Source: Microthyrium microscopicum (taxonomy: Eukaryota > Ascomycota > Dothideomycetes > Microthyriales > Microthyriaceae). From it: a DNA stretch of 64,000 nt. Of the stretch, positions 11,329-23,375 are shown piece after piece (the stretch's first letter is position 1; every line of letters starts with the position of its first letter). The notes below the pieces were generated by a model. The model had not been told where the DNA came from. It saw nothing but the letters and a program-made list of their open reading frames with translations, and did no database searches. The position numbers and the translations under genes were made by a program. The DNA lies in contig MU004231.1 in NCBI GenBank assembly GCA_010405405.1, positions 4,142,884 through 4,206,883 on the forward strand. Direction: 5' to 3'.

Positions 11329-14300
11329 TCGATTGAGTGGTAATAGCTGTCTCTCTAGAGAAGATGGGGCTTAGCGATAGGACATTGAGATCATATCATC
11401 ATGAAGATTATTATCAAACTCGTTGACTCCTGATGCTTGCGGCTCAGAGCCTATCAAGATGTGCACTTTTCTATCTCCCAGTATCGCTGCTAATATCAAG
11501 CAACCCGTATCTTACTTATACCAAAAGCTTATGAAACGGTCGCAACAAAAAGTCCAAGTCCTCTTGATACACTACTCAAGACGTCAACAAAACGACTTAC
11601 CCACTCCCGTCGAGTAAGATGTCTACCACCGTACCCTATAGACAGCATACTCTGTGCAGTAAACACCATCACATGCTAATATCCCACCATCGACTTAATT
11701 AGCCAGCCTTGTCACACATCCAGGGCCATCTAATCAGGCTGAATACCCATTACCAATATATCAGCGAATCAGCTAGAGCATCTATCGCAATTCCGCATAT
11801 AGTAGGGGGGGTGATGGATGTACACAGATTTGACTTGACAGGCAGGACGGGTTTGCCCTTTATCTGGGGACGCACTAGGTCGTGCACATTCCACCGCGCT
11901 TTTGGATGTGCCATTGAGATTGCGCTTTTGCGTGGAAGAAAATTATTTGCTTGAGAGTTTGTTACTTATTCTGTGGGTGTGAGAAATGATCGAGTGGTGG
12001 TTTTTATCTGCCAATAATGGACCTTAAGGGGATTGTGATGAGGCTGGCAAAAGCCACCCAGCCTTGCGTATTTTTAAGCAGATTCTGTGGTAAGACCAAC
12101 AGGACGGAGTAGAATGTGTTTATCAGGCATATTCAGTGTCGTTATGAGACTATTTCGGAGCAGCGGATGGTTTTATTTGACTAAAGTTAGACAGCCTTGC
12201 TGAGTCGCGTGGATAGGTATTTAATGTTACTCTATAGCCGTGTAAATTGCAAAGTCCAGGGTGAGAAGGGAGTTGACGGGCCCAAGGCTGAACAAACGTG
12301 GGGAAAGAAAGGGGGCCAGCCAAGGATAGGAGAGGCGTTGGAGAGTTGTCGTTTGGTTTGGGCGTCGGTGTCGTGGTATTGTTTATATAGTTAGCGAGTT
12401 AGCGAGTTAGCGAGTGGTTTTAGTGAGAAAAGGGGACTCTTGCTGATGACTTCGTCGGGTCAGGAAACCTTATCATTGCTTATGGCTCCATCGCACTCGC
12501 AATGAGCCATCGCGCTCGCTGGGAGCCATTGCGTGCGATGGGATCTCAATCTACATGTTTGAGATTTGCAGTTCTCGCACCTGTTCGCGGTATTAATATA
12601 TCATTACGCTCTATGGCTTCCAGCGCACTTCTTAACAGCCATCGCGTGCGTTGGAATTTCATCCTATATACTGGAATACTGCGCTTTTGATACCTTTCGG
12701 TCTTGATGGAATATCATCACCCTCTATTGAGTCCCAGCGCACTTCATATCTGCCATCGATTTTGCTGTTTGGTAGGCAGCCTGCATAATAACATGCTTTG
12801 ATTTGAAGCACGCAAGAGAAAAGTGAGTCAAAAACGGACCCACGAGGCTCAAGATTCTGCCACGGGGGGCGCGTGACAATCAACTCTCCACTTCCCAATT
12901 TTGGGCGTATGACTTCCATACTATAGAGAAGATCAGGCGTATGGATACATCTTTAACTAAATCGCAAGGCTCTAGAGGTGTTTGATATGTGTCGTACTTC
13001 AATTGGAAAAGCCAAACGGGAGCTGTGTGGGGTAGAGCAGCAGCAGCAGCAGCAAGGCAAAGGGCCAGTTTGACAACCGGCACACGGCTGATATGTGTAA
13101 TTTTCAATTATCAGGCTACGCTTGCAAGGGCTGAGCTGATTCTACGCCTTTTGTTGGCTTTCGATTGGCTGAGGTGCTTGCGTCGCCGGCTGGATCCGTG
13201 CCATTTTTTATGCACGAGCAGGCTAAGCTGCCGAATCGAACCCTTCAAGGCTGATTGACGTGATAGATGAGTTTCCGCCTCTTCCTCGTTACTTTATCAG
13301 AGCAGAAATGGAGTGACGAATTGACCACTCGAATAAACAGATTCGATCATTGAGGTACTCAAGAATCCGCAACAGTCTAGAGTTATAGGCAGATAAGAAG
13401 CTCTGCCGAAGCTCCAATTCTATCATTCATTTGGCATGGAGATTGAATCATATTGTCGAGCTGGGAATTCATGATAACGACGAAGCCATCTTTGGCAGCT
13501 TTGATGTAAGAAAAAATTGAAGGCAGCGAGAAGGTTTCCAATGGCATCTTGATTACCGGTCGAACATGGAGCGTGCTGAAATGAGCGCGATGCATGATTT
13601 ATGCCTTCAGACATTCACATAACAAGCTCGGAAATGCAATTGGATCAGGCTGATGGCGAACCAGTAAGCGTAGCCAATTGATCACAAATGATCCGATGGG
13701 ACGCCTCCTTCTGGTTAGCTCTTCCTCTTGCGCGATTGTTATGCAACCTTGGAAGTGGTGAGACCCGCGTTGACCTTTCTATTTATCTACTTGGGTGAGA
13801 GAATGGTCTTTGAAATTTGACCCGCGATGTGAAATATACGATAAACAATAATGGTGGTGATGGGATGCAGTAGCCATTGCCTTAATTCTGCACGCTGCAT
13901 TTTTCAGATTGGGGGGTGGGTCACGGTTGTTTAGCGCAATCCCTGCTCAAAGTAGCGTGGCCCCATTACCCAACACAGCAAGGCTGGATGGTTCCTTCCC
14001 CGTCCACCTTCAACCTTCAAGCCTTGCCAGATTTTCTGCTCGCTCTACCCTTTTCATCCTCCGTTCATCCACAACACCATTGCTCTTTCTATTCAATTCC
14101 CTTAGAGCGCGTGGCTCTCATCATCACCTAGCTACAGCCAACCCACCTGCTTACTGCAGCTCAAATTACCGTCTCTTGCTCCTCTGTTTGTAGTCTACCA
14201 TGCTTACCGTGTTCCTCGGCCTTATTGCCAGCGGGACAGCCGCATGGTGAACCCAAGAAGTACACGCAGCGCACTCTTCAGTTCCATCAGCTTTGTCATT

Positions 14301-14946
14301 TGTGACAAAAAGCTGGATCTATTGACAAGATCAATCCATAAAGATTCTTTGCTCTGGTATCGAAAAACCGCTTTAGGAGAAAGAGCGTTCTTGTTTGACC
14401 TGTGTGCTGGTTCCATCTATTTCACCCAGGCCACATTTTCAACCACCGGGATACAACATAGTCCCCTGAAAGTTAATCTGTCGCGTCATTCGAAAATACC
14501 ATTCAATATCAACCTCCAACTTGAGCTCAAGTACGGGATTTTCCAACGTGGCTTTCAGTAATACGGATCTGACCACTGCCCATAGGTATCGTTCTTGCCA
14601 ACAAGCTCGGTGGTCACGGGACTTGGAGCTCCTCCTAATTTTGCTCGGCAAGGCTGAGAACCAACCACCATCGCACTTGCTCAATAGAGTAAGTCACCTC
14701 AACCCTCTTTCCTTCTTCAACAGGAAAGACTACAACAGTTCTTTCCTCTTGTATTTGTGCCGGTGGAAGGTTTTTCCTTACCCCACTTAGACATCAGCCT
14801 TATAGTCTCCCTCCTCACCCTCGATTCTAAATTTCTCTAGCATCTCGATTTCCATCAACCTTGCAAGAAATTTTCATCCAAGCATTCAAGCATTCAAGCA
14901 TCCAAACTTTCCATTTCTCAAACAACCAGCAATTCAAGCACTCACC
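11329..14946. other. 3.6-kb gene-poor interval
   Basis: No convincing gene was found between the 5-phosphatase and the HDA3-like gene. The interval holds a triple GTTAGCGA direct repeat (about 12391-12415), a hairpin-forming repeat block (12488-12770), an AGC microsatellite (about 13037-13054) and, just before the HDA3-like start, repeats of AAGCATTC (about 14878-14905). Long untranslated leaders or a noncoding RNA could lie here, but nothing shows this directly. Confidence 0.45.
12488..12541. repeat. imperfect inverted repeat, long hairpin
   Basis: The left arm CCATCGCACTCGCAATG (12488-12504) pairs with the right arm CATTGCGTGCGATGG (12527-12541) except for a 2-nt bulge. The loop itself contains a third copy of a GCCATCGC-type word. 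Further copies of that word and two exact CCAGCGCACTTC words (12620 and 12734, 114 bp apart) follow, so this is part of a decayed local repeat block up to about 12770. Confidence 0.55.
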
Positions 14947-17900
14947 ATGCCACCAAAGCGATCTGGACCAGCCAACGAGAGCGGTGAGACTGCTCCTCGC
15001 AAGAGCACTCGAGCAGCCATGCAAGCCGCCAAAAAGGAAGCGGAGGCGGCTGAAGTGGCAGTCAAAACTAACTCTCAGGCCTACCAGCGCAATGTACTTG
15101 CTCGTAGCAAGAAAATTGCCCAACGTCGCCAGCTCTCCAAGGGCATGGATTCCAAACAGGATTCCCCGGAGTCCGAGGCTACTTCTTCCAACCCAGGACC
15201 CAACGGCTCTGAGACCGCTCGTGGCAAGAAGAAAAAGGACCCAAATTCCATCAAAATTCCCGCTGGTAACCTATCATCCTCTGGAGACGGCAATAGTGCC
15301 AATATTGACGATGATCCTCTTATTGACACTGTCTCAGCTCTACCAAAACCTCTGGACATGAAAGGACCTACCTTGTCGACCATGGAGTTCATCATCCCGG
15401 TTCCCTTTGTCAGCCAGTCTGGTGGCCAGTACCAACGAATGATCACTGATAGCAAGGACTTGATCGAGGCATTCACCGCTTCCCGCGCTCCAACGTCTGA
15501 CATGGTCCAAAAGGCTTCGGATTTCGTGGAGTCTATGCGTGACATTTGCTTGCATCTCGATTTCGTCCAAAAACCAAACCTTGACTTTCAAGGCGGCGAG
15601 GTCGAACCATCCCAGCAGGTAAGCTTTAGAGAATAGCACAATTGTCCAGAAGAATTTATAGCTAAAACTTTCAGGCATCATATGATCGCTCCATCAGCTA
15701 CAAGTTCCAACTATTGAGCGACATCTTCACCGCCTTGAAGGATCAGGGCTTCCACATTGTCATCTTCGCCAAAACCCGGCACTTGAACTTGGTTCGTGTC
15801 TTTGTCAAAGGCAGCAACAATGTCGCCAAGTCCAATACGACCGTCACTATCCTCTCCTCTACCGACTTTGAGTCAGACAACTTGCCGTCAGCCAATTTAA
15901 TGATCACCCTTGACAATGAAATGGATATTCATGCCTCTCAGGTTCACGAATTCCGTCAACAAGATGCGTATCTCGTGCCTATTATCTCCTTCGTCATCAA
16001 AAACACCATCGATCACATTGACCAAACTATGAAAGATAGCGTCAATGCAACAGAGCTTCTAGGCGTCGAAAAACTCCAGCACCAAGTTGCATGCATTGCG
16101 AAGCTTCGTGATCATGCCAAATTGAGCACATCCAAACTGAACACTCCCGACAAAGTCCAGATGCCAATCATTGCCGAACTGGTTGCCGACTTTGTTAAGA
16201 ACAAAACCGACAATTCAGAATGGGCAATTCTTCCTATCGGTCCACTGGATGACACAGACTCATACGAATTAGCGAATGGTAACGTTGTTTTGGAAACTGG
16301 AGGTCCCAATAATTCAGAAGAGGTCGTCGATGGGCAGGCGTCAGAAGGTGCGAAACGAAAACGTTCAAGTGAGGATACAGGCGAAGATGTTGGACGTCCA
16401 ACCAAAAAGCAGGTCTTCACTGGCCACGACGACTGCGTCAAGCGCGAGTCTGTCCTATCCCAGCAAATCACTCGCTTGAAACAAGAGCTCTCGGGTGTCC
16501 GCAAAGAGATGACAGGTAAGTGATGCTTTGAACGTGCTATGGCATTCGCCAATCAGCACAGGTCTTAAAGCTTCCAGCTAACATATCCCAGGCAAATTTG
16601 CAGAGCAGACTGAGCTTCGGGAGATAATCGCAGCAAAAGATGCGCACATTCATCGAATGGAGAATGACTGGAATGACACGATCGAAAAGCTACATGCGAA
16701 AGACCGTGCCATCGCTCAACATGAGAAGGACGCTGCGAAATATCGCGACGATTTGGAAAAGTCTCTTGATGTACGACGCCGTCGTGATGAACAAAATTCT
16801 CTCCTTCGATCTCAGATGGAAGAGCTTACTGCGCAGCGTGACGAGGCACGACAAAAGCTTGAGTCCAGCGAGATTCCAGAAATTGCCGAAATGCAGCGCC
16901 TCACTCGTGAAAAAGAGGAGGCCGAAGCCGCTCAAGTCAAGGCCGAAAAACGTTTCGACTCTAGTGAACAACAGGCCGCCTACTTGCGTGATCAATATCA
17001 GCAAAACTCCATTGAAGCCATGAAACTTACCGAAGAAAATGACGAGCTCAAGGCCAAAAACAAAGATTTGGCACGCAAAGCGAGTGGTGAAGCGCGAATG
17101 CTCCGTGAAGCGACTAACGAAGGAATCATCGCACAGCACCTAGAACTCAAAAAGGAAATGGAGGCTGAGATTGTTAGCTTGAAAGCTGCCGTCGCAGCAC
17201 AAGAACTTGAGTTGCAAAAGAAACGAAGCGGTGTGAATACTAGAGCTCAGTCTGTCCCGCGTTCCCCACGAGTAGGTCCCATATCAAGCCGCGCTGGCTC
17301 CCCTATCCCTGACCGTCGAGTGGAGTCGCTGAAGAACAGCTCTCTGTGAGTTCTCTATTTCATATCGCGTGAATTGCGACTTTGATTCGGTTCGCCAATG
17401 ATGCAAACTTGTTGGCTACACCAGTCTCCGATTCGGTCCTATTTTTTTTGAACCTGATGGAACATGCTGCTGACTTTATTTAGTGCCGGCAAGAAAACAA
17501 ACGCGCCCGTCAAGTCAACTCGCGGCCAAACCAACGCACGAGAACCAAACCAGCGCCAGAACCAGCGTCAGACTCAGAAGGAATCCCATTCGCAGCGCCA
17601 AAGTCAAGCAGAAACCGGAAGCCCGCGCCAGACCCAGCGACAGCGCCAGAGCCAGGCTCAGCGTCAAACACAAGCAGAAAGCGGAAGAGAGACGAGTCAG
17701 CGCCAGAAGCAGAACCAGCGCCAGAGTCAAAACGATCGAGAACCCAACCGTCGCACTTCACGCCAGCAGTCACTCGAGCGCGCGCAAGACGACTCGCAGC
17801 AGTCCCTCCCACAGACACAACAGGAACAACCCGACGAGGACGCAATGGAGTTAGATCAGCAACAGCCGAGCCGAGCAGACGGTCTGCTCGACTCAAAGCT

Positions 17901-19470
17901 ACCTGAAATACAACCAGCACAACCAACTCGGCCTCCGGCCATTGAGATGAAGAGTGGTCCACCAGCTTCTAGACCATTCCCATGCTGTTTCGCGCAATAT
18001 AATTGTAATGCATCATTTACCTCAAAGAACGAATGGAAACGACACATCAGCACCAAGCATATACAATTAGGTTTCTGGCGATGCGACATGTGTAACCCCT
18101 CCCCCGGCCTCGATCATCCGGTTTTCAACGACTTTAACAGAAAGGATTTATTTACTCAGCATCTTCGACGAATGCATGCACCTAATTCCCCAAGTCTTCC
18201 TACAACTCCGAGCCAAGCCACAGCTCCGGAGCCAATTGTAGATCCAGCCTCTCCTTCAGCAAATGGCCCAAGCGGTCCTCGTGGCGAATTGAGCGATGAG
18301 CAGATTGCAGATATTCAAAAACGTTGCTATCGCATTCTTCGTCAGCCGCCTCAGCAGTCCAATTGCCCATTCTGCAGTCGAATCTTTTCTGGACCAAATA
18401 GTTGGGAAGAGCGTTTAGAGCACGTGGGTGGTCACCTTGAACGCGATCGCAAAAATGGAACAAATTGTCTTGATATTGAATCTTGGCGAGATGATGACGA
18501 GCTGCGTCAATATCTTGTACGAGAAGGAATTGTTGAGCAAGATCAGCGAGGTCAATGGCGTATTGGCGATGGACGTCCTCGACGACCAACTGATATACAG
18601 CCTCCTACATCAAACCCACCATCTGCTACCCCTGGAGCTCAGTCTACAACCATGCTGCAAGGTGAACAGGAATCGGATGGGTCGATGAGTAAGCGTCGTC
18701 GAGGTAGACCCCCGAAGCGTTACTCTGATATCGATACACCACAGAGACTAGCACCAAATATGTCTCCAATGGGTTCACCATCCGAAATACGAGCACGACC
18801 TGAGCAACATTCTCTCCAGCCAGCTCCACCTCACACTCCTGGTCCTCATCCTACTTCAGATATGCGTGGACATCACATTCAACCTCGTATTGATTCCACG
18901 CCTGTTACTCCGATTTCTGGACCTCCTAGTCAACAGTATCATGATTCTTATCATCCACCACCTCTCGCACCGCAATCGCTTCCTCGCCCGCCCCATTCAC
19001 TTGGAACTCCACAACATCCTCAGGATCCAAATTCTGGGAGCTCCAATGGACCTCAGCGACCTCAACTACTCCCACACCTCATGCCACGCCAGCCTCAGAA
19101 TTCTCCTGGACAGGGTCCTATGGGTCCATATGGCAGCCAACAGCAATCCCATCCAGCGAGTGGTCCTCAGGCCGTTGCTATTGCTCCAGCATATCACCAT
19201 CATCATGGTATGCAGGCAATCGCTCCCGCTCCACCACAAAGTCAGGTCGCGCCACCAGCAGCCATTATGGGTCCGAATGGGCCAGTGGCCATTTCACAAG
19301 CCATGCAGCAGCAGTTTGTTGCGCAACAGGCACTTGGTCCAATCAGTCAAGGTTCACCGCTAGGTCCAGCTTTGGCCCCAGCTCCTCAACCTTCCCCTTC
19401 TGCAGAGCAGCTAGGCTCGGAACAGCAACGGCCTCGGACTTTTAGAGAAGTCATTTTTGAGCAGCATTAG
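14947..19470 (+). CDS. HDA3: HDA1-complex subunit 2/3-like protein joined to C2H2 fingers and AT-hook
   Basis: Predicted chromatin protein. Four exons: 14947-15618, 15675-16515, 16592-17345, 17484-19470, giving 1417 residues. Residues 1-125 are basic and disordered. Residues about 130-400 resemble the class II histone deacetylase complex subunit 2/3 domain (TMEFIIPVPF, KFQLLSDIFTAL, FHIVIFAKTRH, LVPIISFVIKNTIDHID), which in yeast Hda2/Hda3 docks the deacetylase. Residues about 480-725 are a long coiled coil. Exon 4 adds a Gln-rich tract (about 770-880), C2H2-type fingers (about 920-1060: CNASFTSKNEWKRHISTKH, FWRCDMC with QHLRRMH, and NCPFCSRIF with HVGGH), an AT-hook RRRGRPPKR near 1160 and a Pro/Gln-rich tail. 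A reader could instead see two genes (stop at 17349; ATG at 17464). I prefer one, because the gap is only 114 nt, a GTGAGT donor, a GCTGAC branch site and a TTTAG acceptor fit, and the phase matches. Confidence 0.62.
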
Positions 19471-20304
19471 GTCCGCGATCGAAAAGGTGTCGGTCAGATG
19501 ATAGGATGGGAAGACGGCTATTGTCGATGAAGGAGAAGGAAGGGCCTGGGAGTGATGGTGGTGACAATCTGTCGGATGGAGAAACACAATGGCAAGCCAC
19601 TGGGTGTTGATGCTTGTTGCTGCTTTGCAGCAATTAAGACCCACCCAGACGGCCTTTAGCTACTGGTTGTTGATGCTTATTGCTGCCTCGCAGCGAGTAA
19701 GACCCATCCAGAAATATTAGCTAGCTACTGGGTGTTGATGCTTATTGCTTCGCAGCAATTAAGACCTACCCAGAAGTTGTTCTTCTGCCCAGCAGATTTG
19801 CTAGCCAGCCTGAGCCTCCAGGCTCGAACAAGGCCAGGCATTGATTGATGTATGAGTATGGATTGGTTTGCAAAAGTTCTCTTATTCTTCTAATGGACAT
19901 GCTTTTGTTTGACAATTCGCGCCAAGTCTCTGTGACATTAATCCATGCTAATATGGCAATATGGCAGTCTAGGTGACTATTAAGAGCAATCGTTTAGTTT
20001 TCGTGACCAAGATTCAGCGACGGTTGAGCCACCATCTCATAATGCTGACAAAGTACAAGATTTCCGGGATTCCGCGCATATGCAGATTGCTAACGACAAG
20101 AGACGGAACGAGTGGGATGTCAGAGTGATGTCAAGAGCTACAGGCAGCCGATGCTTAGCCCCGCGGAATCCCTTCTCGAGTCGCCCCTCGCTCTCTGGAC
20201 AAATCTTTCCGCGATTTCTCAGAGTCAATTAGTGCACCTTTAAAAACCTCATCAATCTCCAATTTTCAATTACCTTCCAGTCAAATCGCTCCTCGTCAGC
20301 CAAT
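19471..20304. other. intergenic, with hairpin repeats
   Basis: This holds the 3' region of the HDA3-like/C2H2 gene, three tandem hairpin units (19600-19773) and the promoter of the transaldolase gene. No coding region was recognised. Confidence 0.5.
19600..19773. repeat. three tandem hairpin-forming repeats
   Basis: Three imperfect copies, at 19600-19648, 19663-19711 and 19728-19773, start about 64 nt apart. Each begins CTGG(G/T)TGTTGATGCTT, has a central self-complementary TTGCTGC...GCAGCAA or shorter loop, and ends with (A)AGACC(C/T)A(C/T)CCAG, so each folds on itself. The copies differ at several sites while keeping the pairing ends, which suggests selection for structure or repeated duplication. 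They lie 130 nt after the stop codon of the preceding gene, possibly in its 3' UTR. Confidence 0.7.
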
Positions 20305-21414
20305 ATGTCCAGCTCACTCGACCAATTGAAGGCCACTGGCACCGTAAGAGCTCCCATCTCTCAAGCTCACGATTGACATCACTGCGCTTGATAGACTTCA
20401 CCAAGACGATTGACTAACACCTAAACAGACAGTCGTGTGCGACTCTGGTGACTTTGCCACCATTGATAAGTACAAGCCTCAAGATGCAACCACCAACCCC
20501 TCTCTTATCCTCGCTGCGTCCAAGAAGTCCGAATACGCCGCTCTCATCGACAAAGCTGTTGAATACGGCAAGAAGAAGGGAGGCGATCTTGACCATCAAG
20601 TTGATGCCACACTTGACAATCTCCTTGTGCAATTCGGTAGCGAAATCCTTAAGATCATTCCTGGCAAAGTATCCACGGAAGTCGATGCCCGCTTCTCCTT
20701 CGACACCAAAGCTAGTGTTGACAAGGCCTTGCACATTATCGAACTCTACAAAGAGATTGGCATTGGTAAGGAGCGCATCTTGATCAAGATTGCTAGCACA
20801 TGGGAGGGTATCAAAGCCGCAGAGATTCTGCAACGCGATCATGGCATCAACTGCAACTTGACACTCATGTTCTCGCTCGTCCAAGCTATCGCTGGTGCTG
20901 AAGCAGGTGCTTTCTTGATCTCGCCATTTGTGGGCCGCATTTTGGATTGGTACAAGGCGCACACTGGCAAGACATATGCGGCTTCCGAGGATCCTGGTGT
21001 CCAGAGCGTGGGTAGCATTTACAACTACTACAAGAAGTACGGATACAAGACTATTGTCATGGGTGCTTCGTTCCGAAATGTTGGCGAGATCACAGAGCTT
21101 GCTGGTTGCGATTATCTCACAATCTCGGTAAGATTGCAATTTTCAAAAGATAAGCTTTGCGCTAACTTGTATGATAGCCAAATCTTCTTGAGGATATGTT
21201 TACCTCTCAGGATGCGGTTCCAAAGAAGCTTGATGCTTCCGCTGCTTCGTCTCTTGATATCGAGAAGAAGACATATATCAAAGACGAGGCCACCTTCCGC
21301 TTTGACTTCAACGAGGACCAGATGGCCGTTGAGAAGCTTCGTGAAGGTATCTCCAAGTTTGCAGCTGATGCTGAGACTCTCAAGGGTATCCTGAAGGAAA
21401 AGATCCAAGCATAA
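20305..21414 (+). CDS. TAL1: transaldolase
   Basis: Cytosolic enzyme of the non-oxidative pentose phosphate pathway; it moves a dihydroxyacetone unit from sedoheptulose 7-phosphate to glyceraldehyde 3-phosphate through a Schiff-base lysine. Three exons: 20305-20343, 20429-21127, 21178-21414, giving 324 residues, the normal length. Family signatures are DATTNPSLI near residue 33, the catalytic-lysine region [13 protein letters not shown] near 130, [11 protein letters not shown] and [11 protein letters not shown]. The last exon completes the barrel and C-terminal helices (PNLLEDM... to [11 protein letters not shown]). The first coding exon is 39 nt. It lies upstream of SOD1 on the same strand. 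Confidence 0.96.
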
Positions 21415-21999
21415 TTGAGGCAATCAAAATAGTCTTGAAAACGGGCATATATAAATGAATGCAACAAGGTCAAGACGAAGTGTTTGTGAAGGTCAATGAT
21501 TGTATTTAGCTATTAGAATAGCAAATTGACGGTCAATTTTACCTTACAATCACCCCGCCATCTACGTTGCGGAATCATCTCCGGCATTGTCTATATCGAT
21601 AACTTGTGGTACTCCATTGATATCGAGTCCAAATTTCGAGCGGCCTGAGGGAATATGGAACCAGAAAGGCCTTTGGTTGATAGACCAGGTGCGGATGCAG
21701 AGTGTTGATGCCTGTATCCGCATCATACTTTGACCTTTAGGACCTGGACCTTGCAATCAATTCTCAAAGTGAGGGCAAGATCCGACAGCTCCGATTCAGT
21801 GCTCCTATGCAAAATGACGGAAGTTTGTGTCGAAGTTGCCTGCCCCACCTTGCAACTGACTCCGCAAGTCATAACATCAGCTTCATCCCCGGCTTCTGAC
21901 ATTGCCACCAACCATTCTCTTTTCTTGTCACCTTCATATACCCAATTTTGTTCTTCAAATCACCTTATATACCTCAATCTCAAACAATAATCCGACACA
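21415..21999. other. intergenic between TAL1 and SOD1
   Basis: About 585 nt, probably the TAL1 3' region and the SOD1 promoter. Nothing else was recognised. Confidence 0.5.
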
Positions 22000-22839
22000 A
22001 TGGTTAAAGCAGGTACGTGCTAAGCTCCTTGGTACCGCGTCTTATGGGCCGGCCCTCCCGATGCCGCTGTGAGGCCAATTGAGCATGTTTCGCAGTAGTG
22101 ACATCAACGGGTCCAACGTGGAGGAGGCTCCCACAGTCCATTCCTATGGCACCGTAGCTTCTTTCATGGACCCGTGTATCTCTACCGTCGAGTATGCCTC
22201 AGTGACTAGAGCAGCTGTAGCAGGGTCCATATATAGACTCCAGATGCGAAGATGGAACTGACATCACCTTTACAGTTGCCATCGTCCGTGGAGACTCCAA
22301 CGTCAAGGGTTCCGTAACCTTTGAGCAGGCAGACGAGTCCTCATCCACCAAGATCAGCTGGAATATCACCGGCAACGACGCCAATGCTGAGCGTGGCATG
22401 CACGTCCATGTCTATGGTGACAATACCAACGGCTGCACAAGTGCTGGTGGTCATTGTACGTCTTACCTTTCCTAGCACATCTGAAACCATCCACATACTT
22501 ACGGTTCAACTAGTCAACCCATTCGGAAAGAACCACGGCGCACCAGGCGACACTGAGCGCCACGTTGGTGATCTCGGAAACATTCAGACGGACGGCCAAG
22601 GCAATGCTACCGGATCCGTCGATGACAAGTTTATCAAGTTGATTGGCGCTGAGAGCGTCATTGGCGTATGTTGAGAATCTGTTAATTGGGGTTGAAATGA
22701 TTACTGACGATGGTTGTAGCGAACTGTTGTTGTGCACGGCGGCACTGATGATCTTGGAAAGAGCGATCACCCGGAGTCCAAGAAGACTGGTAACGCTGGG
22801 CCTCGCCCTGCATGCGGAGTGATTGGAATCGCTGAATAG
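22000..22839 (+). CDS. SOD1: Cu/Zn superoxide dismutase
   Basis: Cytosolic enzyme that converts superoxide to oxygen and hydrogen peroxide. Four exons: 22000-22012, 22276-22455, 22514-22665, 22720-22839, giving 154 residues, the standard length. The first coding exon is 13 nt (MVKA plus one base) and the first intron is long for this genome (263 nt). All metal ligands are visible: the two copper His in [12 protein letters not shown], the bridging His in [14 protein letters not shown], zinc His in KNH and ERHVGDLGN with Asp, and the last copper His in [13 protein letters not shown]. The C-terminus [16 protein letters not shown] includes the Cys and Arg of the active-site channel. HVHVYGD replaces the commoner HVHxFGD, a conservative change. 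Confidence 0.96.
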
Positions 22840-23375
22840 ATATCATTGCTGGTATGCTTGCCAGATAGCTTTGGCTGTCAGTGAAAAGATGTAGATGATT
22901 CAAACTCAAAATGTATGTTAAAAGAAACACGGGAAGAGCAATCTATAGTAAAACGCCGCTCTGTTGTCTACCATCAATATCATATTTCAAAGGTGATTGT
23001 ATCTGTTGCGAGTTGTATCAAATTGTCTCCATGGGATGACCTTGGCCCTTCGACATGAACCGGTCTCTCCTCCTCAAAGCCAATGAGGCAATACTGGGGT
23101 AATTTGTCACTAGAACGTCTAACCCAAGGAGATGAATAAGATGTTCACCCGATGAAACAGATATTCAAGATAAATGCCTAAAATAGAAGGACGTGGGAAG
23201 GTGCTCGCGTGGCTGTCACTCTCATGCACCTGTCACCCCGCAAACCACACTATTGCCTTCAAAATCCAACATCAACAACTGTCCTTTAATATTCCTTTCC
23301 ACACTTCCCTTTGCATACCGACCTACTTTTGACCCTAAACGCAATTCCAAAATAAACGATTGAATATCTCCCATC
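22840..23375. other. intergenic between SOD1 and Tudor-SN
   Basis: About 535 nt without coding sequence; it presumably holds the 3' region of SOD1 and the promoter of the next gene. Confidence 0.5.

Noticed and set aside
13205-13240. GGTTCGATTC on the minus strand, like a tRNA B box.
   Set aside because: The flanking bases do not form a T-stem or acceptor stem and no A box lies at the right distance.
17464-19470. Independent C2H2 gene starting at the ATG at 17464.
   Set aside because: Only 114 nt would separate it from the previous stop codon, the ATG lies inside a well-formed intron, and the first residues (MLLTLFS) are intron sequence in the fused model. It stays as the alternative if RNA data support it.
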